From the NCBI GenBank assembly GCA_001786095.1, contig MFVN01000028.1, forward strand, positions 1-16,890: a DNA stretch of 16,890 nt, given 5' to 3'. This document shows positions 1 through 7,157 of this stretch, in pieces. Under the pieces are notes generated by a model. It saw only the letters and a program-made list of their open reading frames with translations. It made no database searches and was not told the origin of the DNA. This DNA is from Candidatus Nomurabacteria bacterium RIFCSPLOWO2_02_FULL_42_17. GTDB taxonomy: Bacteria; Patescibacteriota; Minisyncoccia; Phycocordibacterales; MFVN01. Both the position numbers and the translations under genes were made by a program. Numbering within the stretch: the stretch's first letter is position 1; every line of letters begins with the position of its first letter.

Positions 1-1
1 A

Positions 2-274
2 CAAACATTAGAATTTTTTGAAGCGGAAGCTATGCCGTCAAAGGAATTTTCTCGCTCCTCGAGTCGCTCCGTTTCTGCCCCCGCCTCCGGTGTGGAAACG
101 AAACTCGCTCAACCAGACGCTCAAAAATTCTCTGACGGCCCCGCTCTTACAATTACCGCCGTTGCAAGTTCAACCGACCCCATGGATTCAAAAGAGAGTG
201 TTTGGTTGGCCACATATTCCGTTCTTTCAGTCGCCGGCTTGGTTCTTTTGCGCCGTTTGATATTTAAGTTATAA
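2..274 (+). CDS. C-terminal end of a membrane-anchored protein (partial, 5' end outside window)
   Basis: The reading frame is open from base 2, so this is the last 90 residues of a longer protein. The first in-window ATG (base 32) need not be its start. The visible part is a Ser/Ala/Pro-rich, probably unfolded linker. It is followed by one hydrophobic segment (about 17 residues, from VWLATYSVL to GLVLL) and a short positive tail ending RRLIFKL. This pattern suits a protein whose body lies outside the cell and which is held by a C-terminal transmembrane anchor with the tail in the cytoplasm. It ends 17 bases before the ECF-type S-component gene, so the two are probably cotranscribed. From family knowledge, ECF S components thought to carry cobalamin can sit beside surface proteins with a transcobalamin-like DUF4430 domain. 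Whether this is one cannot be seen here, because that domain would lie upstream. No function is assigned. Confidence 0.55.
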   Translation, partial: QTLEFFEAEAMPSKEFSRSSSRSVSAPASGVETKLAQPDAQKFSDGPALTITAVASSTDPMDSKESVWLATYSVLSVAGLVLLRRLIFKL

Positions 275-291
275 TTAAATTAAGAAATTAT

Positions 292-843
292 ATGATAAAA
301 AAAATAAATTGGATAAAATTTGGAGCTGGATGGATATTATGTTTTTTTCTGCGCATGTTACCTTTCCGTCCACCGAACATAGAACCGGTTCTAGCTTTTC
401 AGATGCCGTTTGCCAAACGGCACGGCTATATTATCGGATTTATCTTTGCTTTTTTTAATATAATTCTTTACGATCTTCTAACGGCCGGCTTGGGGCCCTG
501 GACCTTTATGACCGCCACGGCCTATGGTTTTCTGGGTCTGTGGGCGGCGTATTTTTTCCGCAAACGAGAGAGCACCGGGCTGAATTACGCTGTTTTTGCG
601 ATTATGGGCACCTTATTTTATGACGCCGTAACGGGACTTACGCTCGGACCACTGTTTTTTAACCAACCCTTTGCGGTTGCTTTGGCCGGACAGGTGCCTT
701 TTACGGCTTTACACCTTCTAGGTAACGTCGGATTGGCGTTTTTTGTGAGTCCATTAGTGAACAAATGGATTTCCACACCCCTTGCTGTGGATAAATCGTT
801 TGCTTTAACTCCACCCGCGGGGTTACAATTAGATCAACGTTAA
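292..843 (+). CDS. ECF-type transporter S component, possibly for cobalamin
   Basis: A 183-residue, very hydrophobic protein with five or six membrane segments. Segments are visible near residues 6-22, 44-65, 68-90, 97-120 and 122-158, with a polar cytoplasmic tail. The stretch LPFRPPNIEP after the first segment, then MPFAKRHGYIIGF and LYDLLTAGLGPWTF, resemble small ECF-family substrate-binding (S) subunits. S subunits capture a vitamin at the membrane, usually with a shared EcfA-A'-T energising module. No EcfA or EcfT gene is present in the window. Substrate is inferred from context only: the next gene, four bases away, is a B12-dependent RNR, so cobalamin is the best guess. No Shine-Dalgarno precedes the ATG; the leader is AT-only apart from one G. 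The family call is moderately sure and the substrate call weak. It could also be an unrelated small membrane protein. Confidence 0.6.
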   Translation: MIKKINWIKFGAGWILCFFLRMLPFRPPNIEPVLAFQMPFAKRHGYIIGFIFAFFNIILYDLLTAGLGPWTFMTATAYGFLGLWAAYFFRKRESTGLNYAVFAIMGTLFYDAVTGLTLGPLFFNQPFAVALAGQVPFTALHLLGNVGLAFFVSPLVNKWISTPLAVDKSFALTPPAGLQLDQR

Positions 844-847
844 ATTT

Positions 848-3562
848 ATGGGAGGAGGACCACTACCAATTGAAATAAAAAGTGATTTAAAAAAGAAGCG
901 CGCTCCGCGCGCGGTTTTTATCAGAAGATTTTTTTCAAAAGAGGGTGTTCACCCTTACGACGAGGTTGGCTGGCAAAACGTCGAGGTGCCGATACATGAT
1001 CCCAATGGTTCTGTTAATGTGCGTCGTTTGGAATTTCCTGATTTTTGGTCAGAGAACGCCATAAACATCGCTGGCTCTAAATATTTTCGCGGACGAATCG
1101 GGTCAACCGAGCGCGAAACTTCAGTTCGGCAGATGATTGACCGTGTAACTTCCACTTTGACAGATTGGGGGCTCAAATTTGGTCATTTGAAAACTGCTGA
1201 AGAAGCGGAAATTTTTTCATCAGAACTTACTTCCATACTTTTAAACCAGCGCGCGGCTTTTAATTCGCCGGTATGGTTCAATGTCGGGCTTATGGAAAAG
1301 CCGCAGTGTTCCGCCTGTTTCATACTTTCCGTGGAAGACAATATGGAATCAATTTTGGATTGGGTAAAAAATGAAGGTTTGATTTTTAAGCGCGGTTCGG
1401 GCGCGGGAATTAATTTATCTTCTTTGCGTTCCGAAAGTGAAACTTTATCATATGGTGGCCGTTCGTCCGGTCCAGTTTCTTTTATGCGTGGTGCTGATTC
1501 AGTGGCCGGCATGATTGCTTCGGGTGGTTCCACGCGCCGGGCGGCCAAAATGGTTATCTTAAATATTGATCATCCTGATATTATGAAATTTGCGCGCGTC
1601 AAAGCCGATGAAGAAAAAAAAGTGCGCGCCTTGATTGAGGCCGGTTACAATATGTATGACTTGAACGATTCGGGATGGCATTCCATTCAATATCAGAATG
1701 CTAATAATTCTGTGCGCGTGGTTGATGAGTTTATGGAAGCCGTGGAAGCGGATGGAAATTTTTCTACGCGTTTTGTAAAAACCAACGCGACGGCGCAAAC
1801 TTTACGCGCGCGCGAGCTTATGCGTGAAATCGCTCAAGCGGCTTGGGAATGCGGCGATCCGGGAATGCAATATGACACAACCATTAATCATTGGCATACC
1901 TGTCCGAATTCTGGACGCATTAATGCTTCTAATCCTTGTTCCGAATATATGCATTTGGATAATTCGGCTTGTAATTTAGCATCCATAAACTTACTGAAAT
2001 ATTTAAAAGCTGACGGCAGTTTTGATGTGGATGCTTTTCGTCACACGGTGGACATTATGATTTTGGCGCAAGAGATAATCGTGGATGGTTCATCTTATCC
2101 AACGGAAAAAATTTCTCAAACCGCGCACGATTTTCGCCAACTAGGACTGGGCTACGCCAACTTAGGGGCCTTACTTATGGTTTTAGGCCTGCCCTATGAT
2201 TCTTCCGCCGCGCGCCACATGGCCGGAGCCCTAACCGCGCTCATGACCGGCGAGGCCTATCGTTTTTCCGCGCTTATTGCCGGACGCCTTGGGCCATTTT
2301 TCGGATATAAACCAAATCGCGAATCCATGCTTAAGGTTTTAGGTATGCATAAGCGCGCCTTAGAAAATATTAATGTTGTTCAAATTGCCGATTCTAAAAT
2401 TTATGCCACTGCCGAGCGCGCTTGGATGGACGCGTTCAAACTTGCCGGACGGTATGGTGTGCGTAATTCCCAAATTACTGTTCTGGCGCCAACTGGCACG
2501 ATCGCCCTCATGATGGATTGCGCCACGACCGGTATTGAGCCGGAATTTGCTTTAGTTAAATCAAAAAAATTAGTGGGTGGCGGTATGATGAAATTTGTAA
2601 ACAGCGCCGTGCCATTAGCGCTTCAACGCCTAGGTTATTCTAGTGATGAAATAATGCCCATACTTTCGCATATTGAAGCAACCGGTACGATTGAAGGCGC
2701 GCCAAATTTAAAAGAGGAACATTTGGCGGTCTTCGATTGCGCGATTAAACCCAAAGCCGGGAATCGAGCTATTTCTTGGCAAGGTCATGTCAAAATGGTG
2801 GCCGCGGCTCAACCTTTTATTTCCGGGGCTATTTCTAAAACTTTCAATATGCCCACCGAAACGACAGTGGAAGAAATAATAGAAGCTTATATGATGGGCT
2901 GGAAACTAGGACTCAAAGCTTTTGCCGTTTATCGTGATGGTTCCAAGGCCGCTCAACCGCTTTTTATAGAAGGGCAGGGTCCGAAAAATAAGAAAAAAGA
3001 TCAGCCGGTACGCCGGCGTTTACCTCCTACGCGCCAGTCCGAAACCCATAAATTTTCCATCGCCGGCCATGAAGGATATTTAACTTACAGTATGTATGAA
3101 GACGGCCAGCTAGCCGAACTTTTCGTGCGCATGGCAAAACAAGGTTCAACCTTATCTGGACTTTTGGATGCTTTTGCTACGGCTATTTCCATATCTTTAC
3201 AATACGGCGTGCCACTCTCAACTTTCGTGGGGAAATTTGCCCATGGTCGTTATGAACCAGCGGGTTACACGGAAAATCCAGATATTCGCATTACTACTTC
3301 CATCACTGATTATATTTTCCGCTATTTAGCCCTACGCTTTTTGGGCCAATCAAAACTTGACGATTACGGTATCAAGGCCACGCCCAAGGAATTGGAAGAT
3401 AAATTGGAAGGTAAAAAAGAAACGGTTTTACCGACGTCGGTTCCGCACAAAAATGGCGTGGTTTATGCCGACAGCATGTGTAAAACATGTGGCGGTATGA
3501 TGATTCAAACTGGTACTTGTAAAACTTGTTTGCAATGTGGTACTTCTAATGGCGGATGTTGA
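848..3562 (+). CDS. nrdJ: Adenosylcobalamin-dependent (class II) ribonucleotide reductase
   Basis: A 904-residue cytoplasmic enzyme that reduces ribonucleotides to deoxyribonucleotides for DNA synthesis, using a thiyl radical made with adenosylcobalamin. The N-terminal part carries [17 protein letters not shown]. The barrel carries [26 protein letters not shown] (Cys154 and Cys157, one a likely redox partner), [14 protein letters not shown] and [20 protein letters not shown] gives Asn362, Cys364 (radical cysteine) and Glu366. Cys375 in [10 protein letters not shown] is the likely second redox cysteine, and [12 protein letters not shown] is a late active-site loop. A TSCPD-type domain follows at about residues 730-840. 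The tail is cysteine-rich (CKTC, CKTC, LQC and a final Cys), like the zinc-ribbon or thiol-shuttle ends of this family. Length is normal and no key residue is missing. The ATG at 848 is the only conventional in-frame start before the conserved part. It has no upstream Shine-Dalgarno, although GGAGGAGG lies just inside the gene. The 3' end overlaps infA by 14 bases. Confidence 0.96.
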   Translation: MGGGPLPIEIKSDLKKKRAPRAVFIRRFFSKEGVHPYDEVGWQNVEVPIHDPNGSVNVRRLEFPDFWSENAINIAGSKYFRGRIGSTERETSVRQMIDRVTSTLTDWGLKFGHLKTAEEAEIFSSELTSILLNQRAAFNSPVWFNVGLMEKPQCSACFILSVEDNMESILDWVKNEGLIFKRGSGAGINLSSLRSESETLSYGGRSSGPVSFMRGADSVAGMIASGGSTRRAAKMVILNIDHPDIMKFARVKADEEKKVRALIEAGYNMYDLNDSGWHSIQYQNANNSVRVVDEFMEAVEADGNFSTRFVKTNATAQTLRARELMREIAQAAWECGDPGMQYDTTINHWHTCPNSGRINASNPCSEYMHLDNSACNLASINLLKYLKADGSFDVDAFRHTVDIMILAQEIIVDGSSYPTEKISQTAHDFRQLGLGYANLGALLMVLGLPYDSSAARHMAGALTALMTGEAYRFSALIAGRLGPFFGYKPNRESMLKVLGMHKRALENINVVQIADSKIYATAERAWMDAFKLAGRYGVRNSQITVLAPTGTIALMMDCATTGIEPEFALVKSKKLVGGGMMKFVNSAVPLALQRLGYSSDEIMPILSHIEATGTIEGAPNLKEEHLAVFDCAIKPKAGNRAISWQGHVKMVAAAQPFISGAISKTFNMPTETTVEEIIEAYMMGWKLGLKAFAVYRDGSKAAQPLFIEGQGPKNKKKDQPVRRRLPPTRQSETHKFSIAGHEGYLTYSMYEDGQLAELFVRMAKQGSTLSGLLDAFATAISISLQYGVPLSTFVGKFAHGRYEPAGYTENPDIRITTSITDYIFRYLALRFLGQSKLDDYGIKATPKELEDKLEGKKETVLPTSVPHKNGVVYADSMCKTCGGMMIQTGTCKTCLQCGTSNGGC
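898..919 (+). promoter_or_regulatory. GC hairpin plus T-run early in nrdJ (possible attenuator)
   Basis: GCGCGC (898-903), a TCC loop, and GCGCGC (907-912) form a perfect 6-bp stem. Bases CGG... then give way to TTTTT at 915-919, about 50 bases after the nrdJ start codon. The shape resembles a small intrinsic terminator and could attenuate transcription into nrdJ. GCGCGC hexamers are common in this part of the window, so chance is a strong alternative. Confidence 0.2.
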
Positions 3563-3782
3563 AACAACAAACGTGAACGCCAAGCCCGACACTGTTTGCG
3601 GTGTGGTGGTGGAGTCTTTACCCAACGCCATGTTTCGCGCGGAATTACCGAACGGCGAAATTCAGCTGGCTTATCTGGCGGGCCGTATGCGTTTTAATCG
3701 CATCAGGGTTTTAGTGGGGGATAAGGTTGAAATTTTACTGGATCGCTATGGTGGCAAGGGGCGTATTGTCAAAAGATTGTGA
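3549..3782 (+). CDS. infA: Translation initiation factor IF-1
   Basis: A 77-residue single OB-fold protein that binds the ribosomal A site with IF-2 and IF-3 during initiation. Family hallmarks are visible in order: [16 protein letters not shown], then [24 protein letters not shown], and a basic end GKGRIVKRL. The start is taken at ATG 3549, giving MADVETTN and a somewhat longer, unstructured N-terminus than usual. An upstream GTG at 3537 would only add four residues. The gene begins inside the last codons of nrdJ in another frame, a 14-base overlap. This suggests translational coupling to the reductase. It heads the block infA-rpmJ-rpsM-rpsK-rpsD-rpoA-rplQ, the usual order at the spc/alpha operon junction. 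secY, adk and map, often found just upstream, are not present here; nrdJ occupies that place. Confidence 0.95.
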   Translation: MADVETTNVNAKPDTVCGVVVESLPNAMFRAELPNGEIQLAYLAGRMRFNRIRVLVGDKVEILLDRYGGKGRIVKRL

Positions 3783-3783
3783 G

Positions 3784-3794
3784 TGGTATATACT
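3784..3794 (+). promoter_or_regulatory. Weak extended -10-like sequence before rpmJ
   Basis: TGG followed by TATATACT lies directly after the infA stop codon. TATACT (3789-3794) matches five of six bases of TATAAT and a TG pair lies upstream. A start near base 3800 would place the stem-loop described at 3802 at the 5' end of the message. No good -35 box was found, so this is only a candidate. Confidence 0.25.
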
Positions 3795-3801
3795 AATTAG
3801 C

Positions 3802-3865
3802 ACAACCGTTTCGGGTCTTTTACCTTTTGATTGAGTTGCGGTTGTATAAGGGAATGCGAGTAAAA
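3802..3865 (+). promoter_or_regulatory. rpmJ leader stem-loop with possible pseudoknot over the start codon
   Basis: ACAACCG (3802-3808) pairs perfectly with CGGTTGT (3839-3845) across a 30-base loop. Inside that loop TTTTAC (3818-3823) is complementary to GTAAAA (3860-3865), which lies just after the rpmJ ATG at 3854. Forming both stems would give an H-type pseudoknot spanning the start codon. In E. coli the alpha operon is repressed by S4 through a leader pseudoknot, and S4 is encoded three genes downstream here. The second helix is mostly A-T and could be chance. Confidence 0.3.
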
Positions 3866-3964
3866 TCATCTATTAAAAAAATTTGCAACAAATGCAAGAC
3901 CGTCCGCCGACGCGGGCATTTAAGAGTTGTTTGCTCAAACCCTAAGCATAAACAAAGACAATAA
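3854..3964 (+). CDS. rpmJ: 50S ribosomal protein L36
   Basis: A 36-residue protein beginning [14 protein letters not shown] and ending NPKHKQRQ, a near-standard L36. It is a small zinc-ribbon protein of the large subunit. The zinc ligands Cys11, Cys14, Cys27 and His32 are all present, so this is the zinc-binding (C+) form. It lies between infA and rpsM as in most bacteria. The start is the only ATG fitting the conserved N-terminus. GGG at 3850-3852 lies one base from the start codon, too close to be a good Shine-Dalgarno. The stop is one base before the rpsM ATG. The leader has a stem-loop that may control it. Confidence 0.96.
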   Translation: MRVKSSIKKICNKCKTVRRRGHLRVVCSNPKHKQRQ

Positions 3965-3965
3965 A

Positions 3966-4346
3966 ATGAGAATCGCGGGTATAAATATTCCAAACGAAAA
4001 GCAGGCGCAATTTGGACTTACGGCCATATATGGCATAGGGCTTTCGACCGCCCGCCAAATTTTAACTCTCACTGGCATAAATCCGCAGAAAAAAGTCAAA
4101 GATATAAACGCTGAGGAAGAAAATAATATACGCAAGGCCGTTGAAGGGTTTAAGATTGAAGGAGTGCTCAAGCGCAAGGTCTCGGGCGACATCAAACGCC
4201 TGCGTGAAATTAAAAGTTATCGCGGTTCACGGCACACCAAACGTTTACCAGTGCGTGGTCAGCGCACCAAAACCAACTCACGCACGATTCGCGGTAACGT
4301 GCGCAAGACTATGGCTTCCGGTCGGCGCACCGCTGAAAAAACATAA
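3966..4346 (+). CDS. rpsM: 30S ribosomal protein S13
   Basis: A 126-residue protein of the small-subunit head that contacts 23S rRNA and the P-site tRNA. It begins MRIAGINIPNEKQ and shows the family's helix-hairpin region, TAIYGIGLSTARQIL. The basic C-terminal half includes RGSRHTKRLPVRGQRTKTN, followed by a long basic tail that reaches toward tRNA. The ATG at 3966 is chosen because the conserved N-terminus starts there. A TTG at 3927 is in frame but would add 13 residues read from inside rpmJ. It follows rpmJ by one base and precedes rpsK by five, with no Shine-Dalgarno. Length and motifs are normal. Confidence 0.97.
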   Translation: MRIAGINIPNEKQAQFGLTAIYGIGLSTARQILTLTGINPQKKVKDINAEEENNIRKAVEGFKIEGVLKRKVSGDIKRLREIKSYRGSRHTKRLPVRGQRTKTNSRTIRGNVRKTMASGRRTAEKT

Positions 4347-4351
4347 AATTT

Positions 4352-4786
4352 ATGGGTAAAAAAACTATTATAACTAAAGAAGAAAACTCTGAAGTTGCAA
4401 AAGAAAAAGTGCCGGCGACCGTTGCAGTGCCTAAGAAAAAAGTTAGCGCGGGCGTTTTGAATATTGAAGCCACTTTTAATAATACTAAACTGACTTTAGC
4501 CGATAAATCAGGCAATACCTTGGCTTGGTCCTCGGCTGGTTCCATTGGTTTTTCTGGGACAAAAAAAGGAACGCCTTTTGCCGCTTCCAAGGTTGGTGAT
4601 TCTCTGGCCGAGAAAGCTTTGACTATGGGTATCAAGGAGGTTGACGTGGTTATACGGGGGGTCGGTCCCGGACGCGAACCAGCCTTGCGCGGTTTTATGG
4701 GGCGGGGCATAGAAATTTCTTCCATACATGATTCCACGCCTATTCCGCATAATGGTCCTAAATTACCAAAACCAAGGAGAGTGTAA
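4352..4786 (+). CDS. rpsK: 30S ribosomal protein S11
   Basis: A 144-residue platform protein of the 30S subunit, lying near the E site and mRNA exit. Conserved parts are VLNIEATFNNTKLTL, WSSAGSIGFSGTKKGTPFAA, VVIRGVGPGREPALRG and the end DSTPIPHNGPKLPKPRRV. It is longer than the usual size of about 129 because of a charged, Lys/Glu-rich N-terminal extension of about 30 residues before the conserved fold. The usual Cys in the HNGC motif is Pro here. The ATG at 4352 follows the rpsM stop by five bases (leader AAAATTT, no Shine-Dalgarno). No internal ATG would give a better N-terminus. Confidence 0.97.
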   Translation: MGKKTIITKEENSEVAKEKVPATVAVPKKKVSAGVLNIEATFNNTKLTLADKSGNTLAWSSAGSIGFSGTKKGTPFAASKVGDSLAEKALTMGIKEVDVVIRGVGPGREPALRGFMGRGIEISSIHDSTPIPHNGPKLPKPRRV

Positions 4787-4795
4787 TTATTAATT

Positions 4796-5422
4796 ATGAT
4801 ACGCAAGCCCAAATTTAAAATAGCCCGGCGTCTAGGTACGGGGGTTTACGAAAAAACCCAAACTCAAAAATTTGCTCTTTCGCAGGCGCGTAAGGCCAAA
4901 TCAGCTATGCGCGGGCCTCGACGTTCGCCTAAGACCGAATATGGGCTTCAGCTTTTAGAAAAACAAAAGACGCGTTATAGTTATGGAATTTCCGCGCGTC
5001 AATTAGCGCGTTATGTTAAAGAGGAAGTAGGCGCGCGTTCCATTTCTGGAAAAGAAAAACCGGTCGATCGTTTGTTTTCACGATTAGAACGCCGATTAGA
5101 TAATGTCGTTTATCGGCTGGGTATCGTGTCCACTCGCGCAGCCGCGCGTCAAGCCGTATCGCATGGACATTTTACCTTGAATGGTCGGCGTGTAACTATT
5201 CCTTCTTTAGAAGTATCTATAAATGATGTTGTAGGTATAAGGGAGGGCAGTCGAGCTAAAGGACTTTTTGAGCATTTGGAAAAAAAGCTCAAAAGTTGGC
5301 GCTTGCCAAACTGGCTTCAGTTTGATATCACGCATATGGAGGGAAAAATTACCGCCCTGCCAGAAAATACCGAAACGTTTTTGGACCTGGGCGCGGTTGT
5401 GGAATTTTATAGGCGAGTTTAG
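4796..5422 (+). CDS. rpsD: 30S ribosomal protein S4
   Basis: A 208-residue primary 16S rRNA-binding protein, a nucleator of 30S assembly and in some bacteria the repressor of the alpha operon. The N-terminal domain starts MIRKPKFKIARRLG and lacks the zinc-binding cysteines of some S4 proteins; the whole protein has no cysteine. QARKAKSAMRGPRRSP and KQKTRYSYGISARQL are typical. The S4 RNA-binding fold spans about residues 88-155 (DRLFSRLERRLDNVVYRLG, then ARQAVSHGHFTLNG). The C-terminus ends AVVEFYRRV, as is usual. It sits between rpsK and rpoA. If the rpmJ leader pseudoknot is real, S4 is the natural candidate ligand. Confidence 0.97.
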   Translation: MIRKPKFKIARRLGTGVYEKTQTQKFALSQARKAKSAMRGPRRSPKTEYGLQLLEKQKTRYSYGISARQLARYVKEEVGARSISGKEKPVDRLFSRLERRLDNVVYRLGIVSTRAAARQAVSHGHFTLNGRRVTIPSLEVSINDVVGIREGSRAKGLFEHLEKKLKSWRLPNWLQFDITHMEGKITALPENTETFLDLGAVVEFYRRV

Positions 5423-5425
5423 TTT

Positions 5426-5454
5426 TTGAAATTAGGTTTGAATTTATATATTAA
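5426..5454 (+). promoter_or_regulatory. Candidate promoter before rpoA
   Basis: TTGAAA (5426-5431) and, after 15 bases, TATATT (5447-5452), or after 17 bases TATTAA (5449-5454), lie in the 52-base AT-rich gap between rpsD and rpoA. This is one of the larger gaps inside the ribosomal block, so an extra promoter for rpoA-rplQ-rplM-rpsI is plausible. AT-rich sequence gives such matches easily. Confidence 0.3.
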
Positions 5455-5474
5455 AAATTATTAATTTAAAAAAT

Positions 5475-6449
5475 ATGGCTGAATATAACATTACGCTTCC
5501 ATCCCAACCCCGCGTTGTTTCCGAAGAAGGAGATCGGGGTATTTATGAAATCGATAGTCTTTATCCCGGTTACGGGCATACTTTAGGCAACTCTTTGCGC
5601 CGAATAATACTTTCATCTTTACCCGGCGCGGCTATTACTACTCTTAAAATTGCCGGCATAACACATGAATTTTCAACTATAGCTGGCGTAAAAGAAGATG
5701 TTATTACTATTATTCTTAATTTAAAACGCACGCGTTTTAAATTAACAACCGACGAACCAGCCACGGCTAGTCTTAAAATCAAGGGCGCTAAGAAAGTTAC
5801 GGCCGGCGATATACAAGTTTCTGGTCAATTGGAAATTTTGAATAAAGATTTGCCAATTGCCGAGCTGACTGAAAAAAATTCCGAACTGGAAATTCAGATG
5901 ATCGTGGAACGCGGACTCGGTTTTCTTTCTCGTGAGGCCTTACGTAAAGAAAAAACTGAGATTGGCACTATCGCTATGGATGCTGTTTTTAGTCCTATTC
6001 GGCGCGTGGCCTATGAGGTTGAAAATATGCGCGTGGGAGATCGCACTGATTTTAATCGTTTACGCATTACCATTGAAACCGATGGTTCACTTTCTCCGCG
6101 CGAAGCTTTAGAAAATTCCATTACTATTATGATTCATCAGCTTAAGGCCGTAGTGGGTTTTCAGGAAACCGAAACCAAATTACCGCCGGCGCTGGTGGCC
6201 TTAGTGAATGTTCAAGGAGCTTCGGCCGCGGCTGAAAATAAGGAAATAGCTGAAGCTATGAAAATGAAAATAGAATCCCTAGATTTTTCTACTCGTACTC
6301 AGAACGCGATTGTGGATGCGGGTGTTCGTACTTTAGGAGGTTTGGCTCGTAAAAAACAGCAAGACCTTTTAAGTATTGAAGGACTGGGAGAAAAAGGATT
6401 ACAGGAAATAAAAAGAGTATTAGGTAATTATGGTATCGTTTTAAAATAA
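5475..6449 (+). CDS. rpoA: DNA-directed RNA polymerase alpha subunit
   Basis: A 324-residue subunit whose dimer is the assembly platform for beta and beta'. The N-terminal domain (about residues 1-235) has the dimerisation motif YPGYGHTLGNSLRR at residues 30-43, and the insert domain includes KGAKKVTAGD. A linker of about 25 residues (about 236-260, VNVQGASAAAENKEIAEA) leads to the C-terminal DNA/activator-binding domain (about 262-324). There the helix-hairpin-helix is seen as LLSIEGLGEKGLQEIKRVL. Arg274 and Asn277 match the E. coli Arg265 and Asn268 that bind UP elements in the minor groove. A functional alpha-CTD is therefore retained. The gene lies in the standard alpha-operon place, between rpsD and rplQ, with no Shine-Dalgarno. 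Confidence 0.97.
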   Translation: MAEYNITLPSQPRVVSEEGDRGIYEIDSLYPGYGHTLGNSLRRIILSSLPGAAITTLKIAGITHEFSTIAGVKEDVITIILNLKRTRFKLTTDEPATASLKIKGAKKVTAGDIQVSGQLEILNKDLPIAELTEKNSELEIQMIVERGLGFLSREALRKEKTEIGTIAMDAVFSPIRRVAYEVENMRVGDRTDFNRLRITIETDGSLSPREALENSITIMIHQLKAVVGFQETETKLPPALVALVNVQGASAAAENKEIAEAMKMKIESLDFSTRTQNAIVDAGVRTLGGLARKKQQDLLSIEGLGEKGLQEIKRVLGNYGIVLK

Positions 6450-6455
6450 ATCAAA

Positions 6456-6809
6456 ATGAGGCATCATAATAAAAATAGAAAACTTGGACGGAAACGAGAC
6501 GCGCGACGCGCTCTTTTACAGTCTTTGGCTCGCGCGCTTGTAACGCGTAATCACATACGTACCACTGAAGCCAGAGCCAAAGAGTTACGCCCCTTTATAG
6601 AGAAGTTGATAACTTTAGCTCGTTTAAGTAATCTATCAGCGCGCCGTTTGGTCGCCGCGCGACTGGGGGGAGATGGGCGCGAAGCGCGCAAACTTTGTGT
6701 TAAATTAGCCCCTAATTATAAGGATCGTTCCGGTGGATATACGCGCGTACTTAAACTTCCGCGCCGATTGTCTGACGGCGCGCGTATGGCTATTATAGAA
6801 TTTGTATAA
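6456..6809 (+). CDS. rplQ: 50S ribosomal protein L17
   Basis: A 117-residue protein of the large subunit near the polypeptide exit. It begins MRHHNKNRKLGRKRDARRALL and continues with ALVTRNHIRTTEARAKELRP, both classic for L17. The end, GYTRVLKLPRRLSDGARMAIIEFV, is also conserved. It is a short, single-domain bacterial form, with no extra C-terminal tail. It starts six bases after rpoA (AAATCAAAATG, no Shine-Dalgarno) and ends two bases before rplM. Confidence 0.97.
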   Translation: MRHHNKNRKLGRKRDARRALLQSLARALVTRNHIRTTEARAKELRPFIEKLITLARLSNLSARRLVAARLGGDGREARKLCVKLAPNYKDRSGGYTRVLKLPRRLSDGARMAIIEFV

Positions 6810-6811
6810 AT

Positions 6812-7156
6812 ATGGAACACATTATAGATGCAAAAGGAAAAAGTTTAGGGCGGGTTGCGTCGGAGACGGCCAAAATTCTCATGGGTAAAAATTCACCTGC
6901 TTATGCTCGCCATAAGTTTTCCGGCGAGCGCGTGTCCATACTTCACGCTTCGGATGCTAAAATTGATTCTAAGAGATTGAAAGGAAAAATTTTTACTCGT
7001 TACTCGGGTTATCCGGGGGGTTTAAAAAAGGAATCATTAGAAGCGTTGTCGGCGCGGCGTGGTTATAAAGAATTATTTCGTGTGGCTGTTTATGGTATGT
7101 TGCCGAACAACAAACTGCGCGCCTTAATGATAAAAAATTTAAAAGTAACTGAATAA
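6812..7156 (+). CDS. rplM: 50S ribosomal protein L13, short form
   Basis: A 114-residue early-assembly protein of the large subunit. Conserved parts: HIIDAKGKSLGRVASETAKIL, YPGGLKKESLEAL and YGMLPNNKLRALMIKNLKV. It is clearly shorter than E. coli L13 (142 residues): about 13 residues are missing before the HIIDA segment and the C-terminal tail stops soon after the last conserved helix. The reading frame upstream has no alternative start that would restore the N-terminus, so the shortening appears real. Compact ribosomal proteins fit a reduced genome. It is followed one base later by rpsI, the universal L13-S9 pair. Confidence 0.96.
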   Translation: MEHIIDAKGKSLGRVASETAKILMGKNSPAYARHKFSGERVSILHASDAKIDSKRLKGKIFTRYSGYPGGLKKESLEALSARRGYKELFRVAVYGMLPNNKLRALMIKNLKVTE

Positions 7157-7157
7157 T

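Noticed and set aside
1..291. Cobalamin riboswitch upstream of the S-component gene
   Set aside because: The stretch is coding to base 274, and only 17 AT-rich bases remain; any riboswitch would lie before the window.
1801..1815. Runs of alternating GC such as ACGCGCGCGCGAG as possible special sites
   Set aside because: GCGC-rich codons for Ala and Arg recur through the core genes; this looks like a compositional habit rather than a motif.
3537..3548. GTG start adding four residues to IF-1
   Set aside because: The ATG at 3549 gives a normal N-terminus; the extra residues come from the nrdJ tail region and have no family support.
3927..3965. TTG start giving S13 a 13-residue extension
   Set aside because: The extension is read from inside rpmJ in another frame, and the conserved S13 N-terminus begins at the ATG at 3966.
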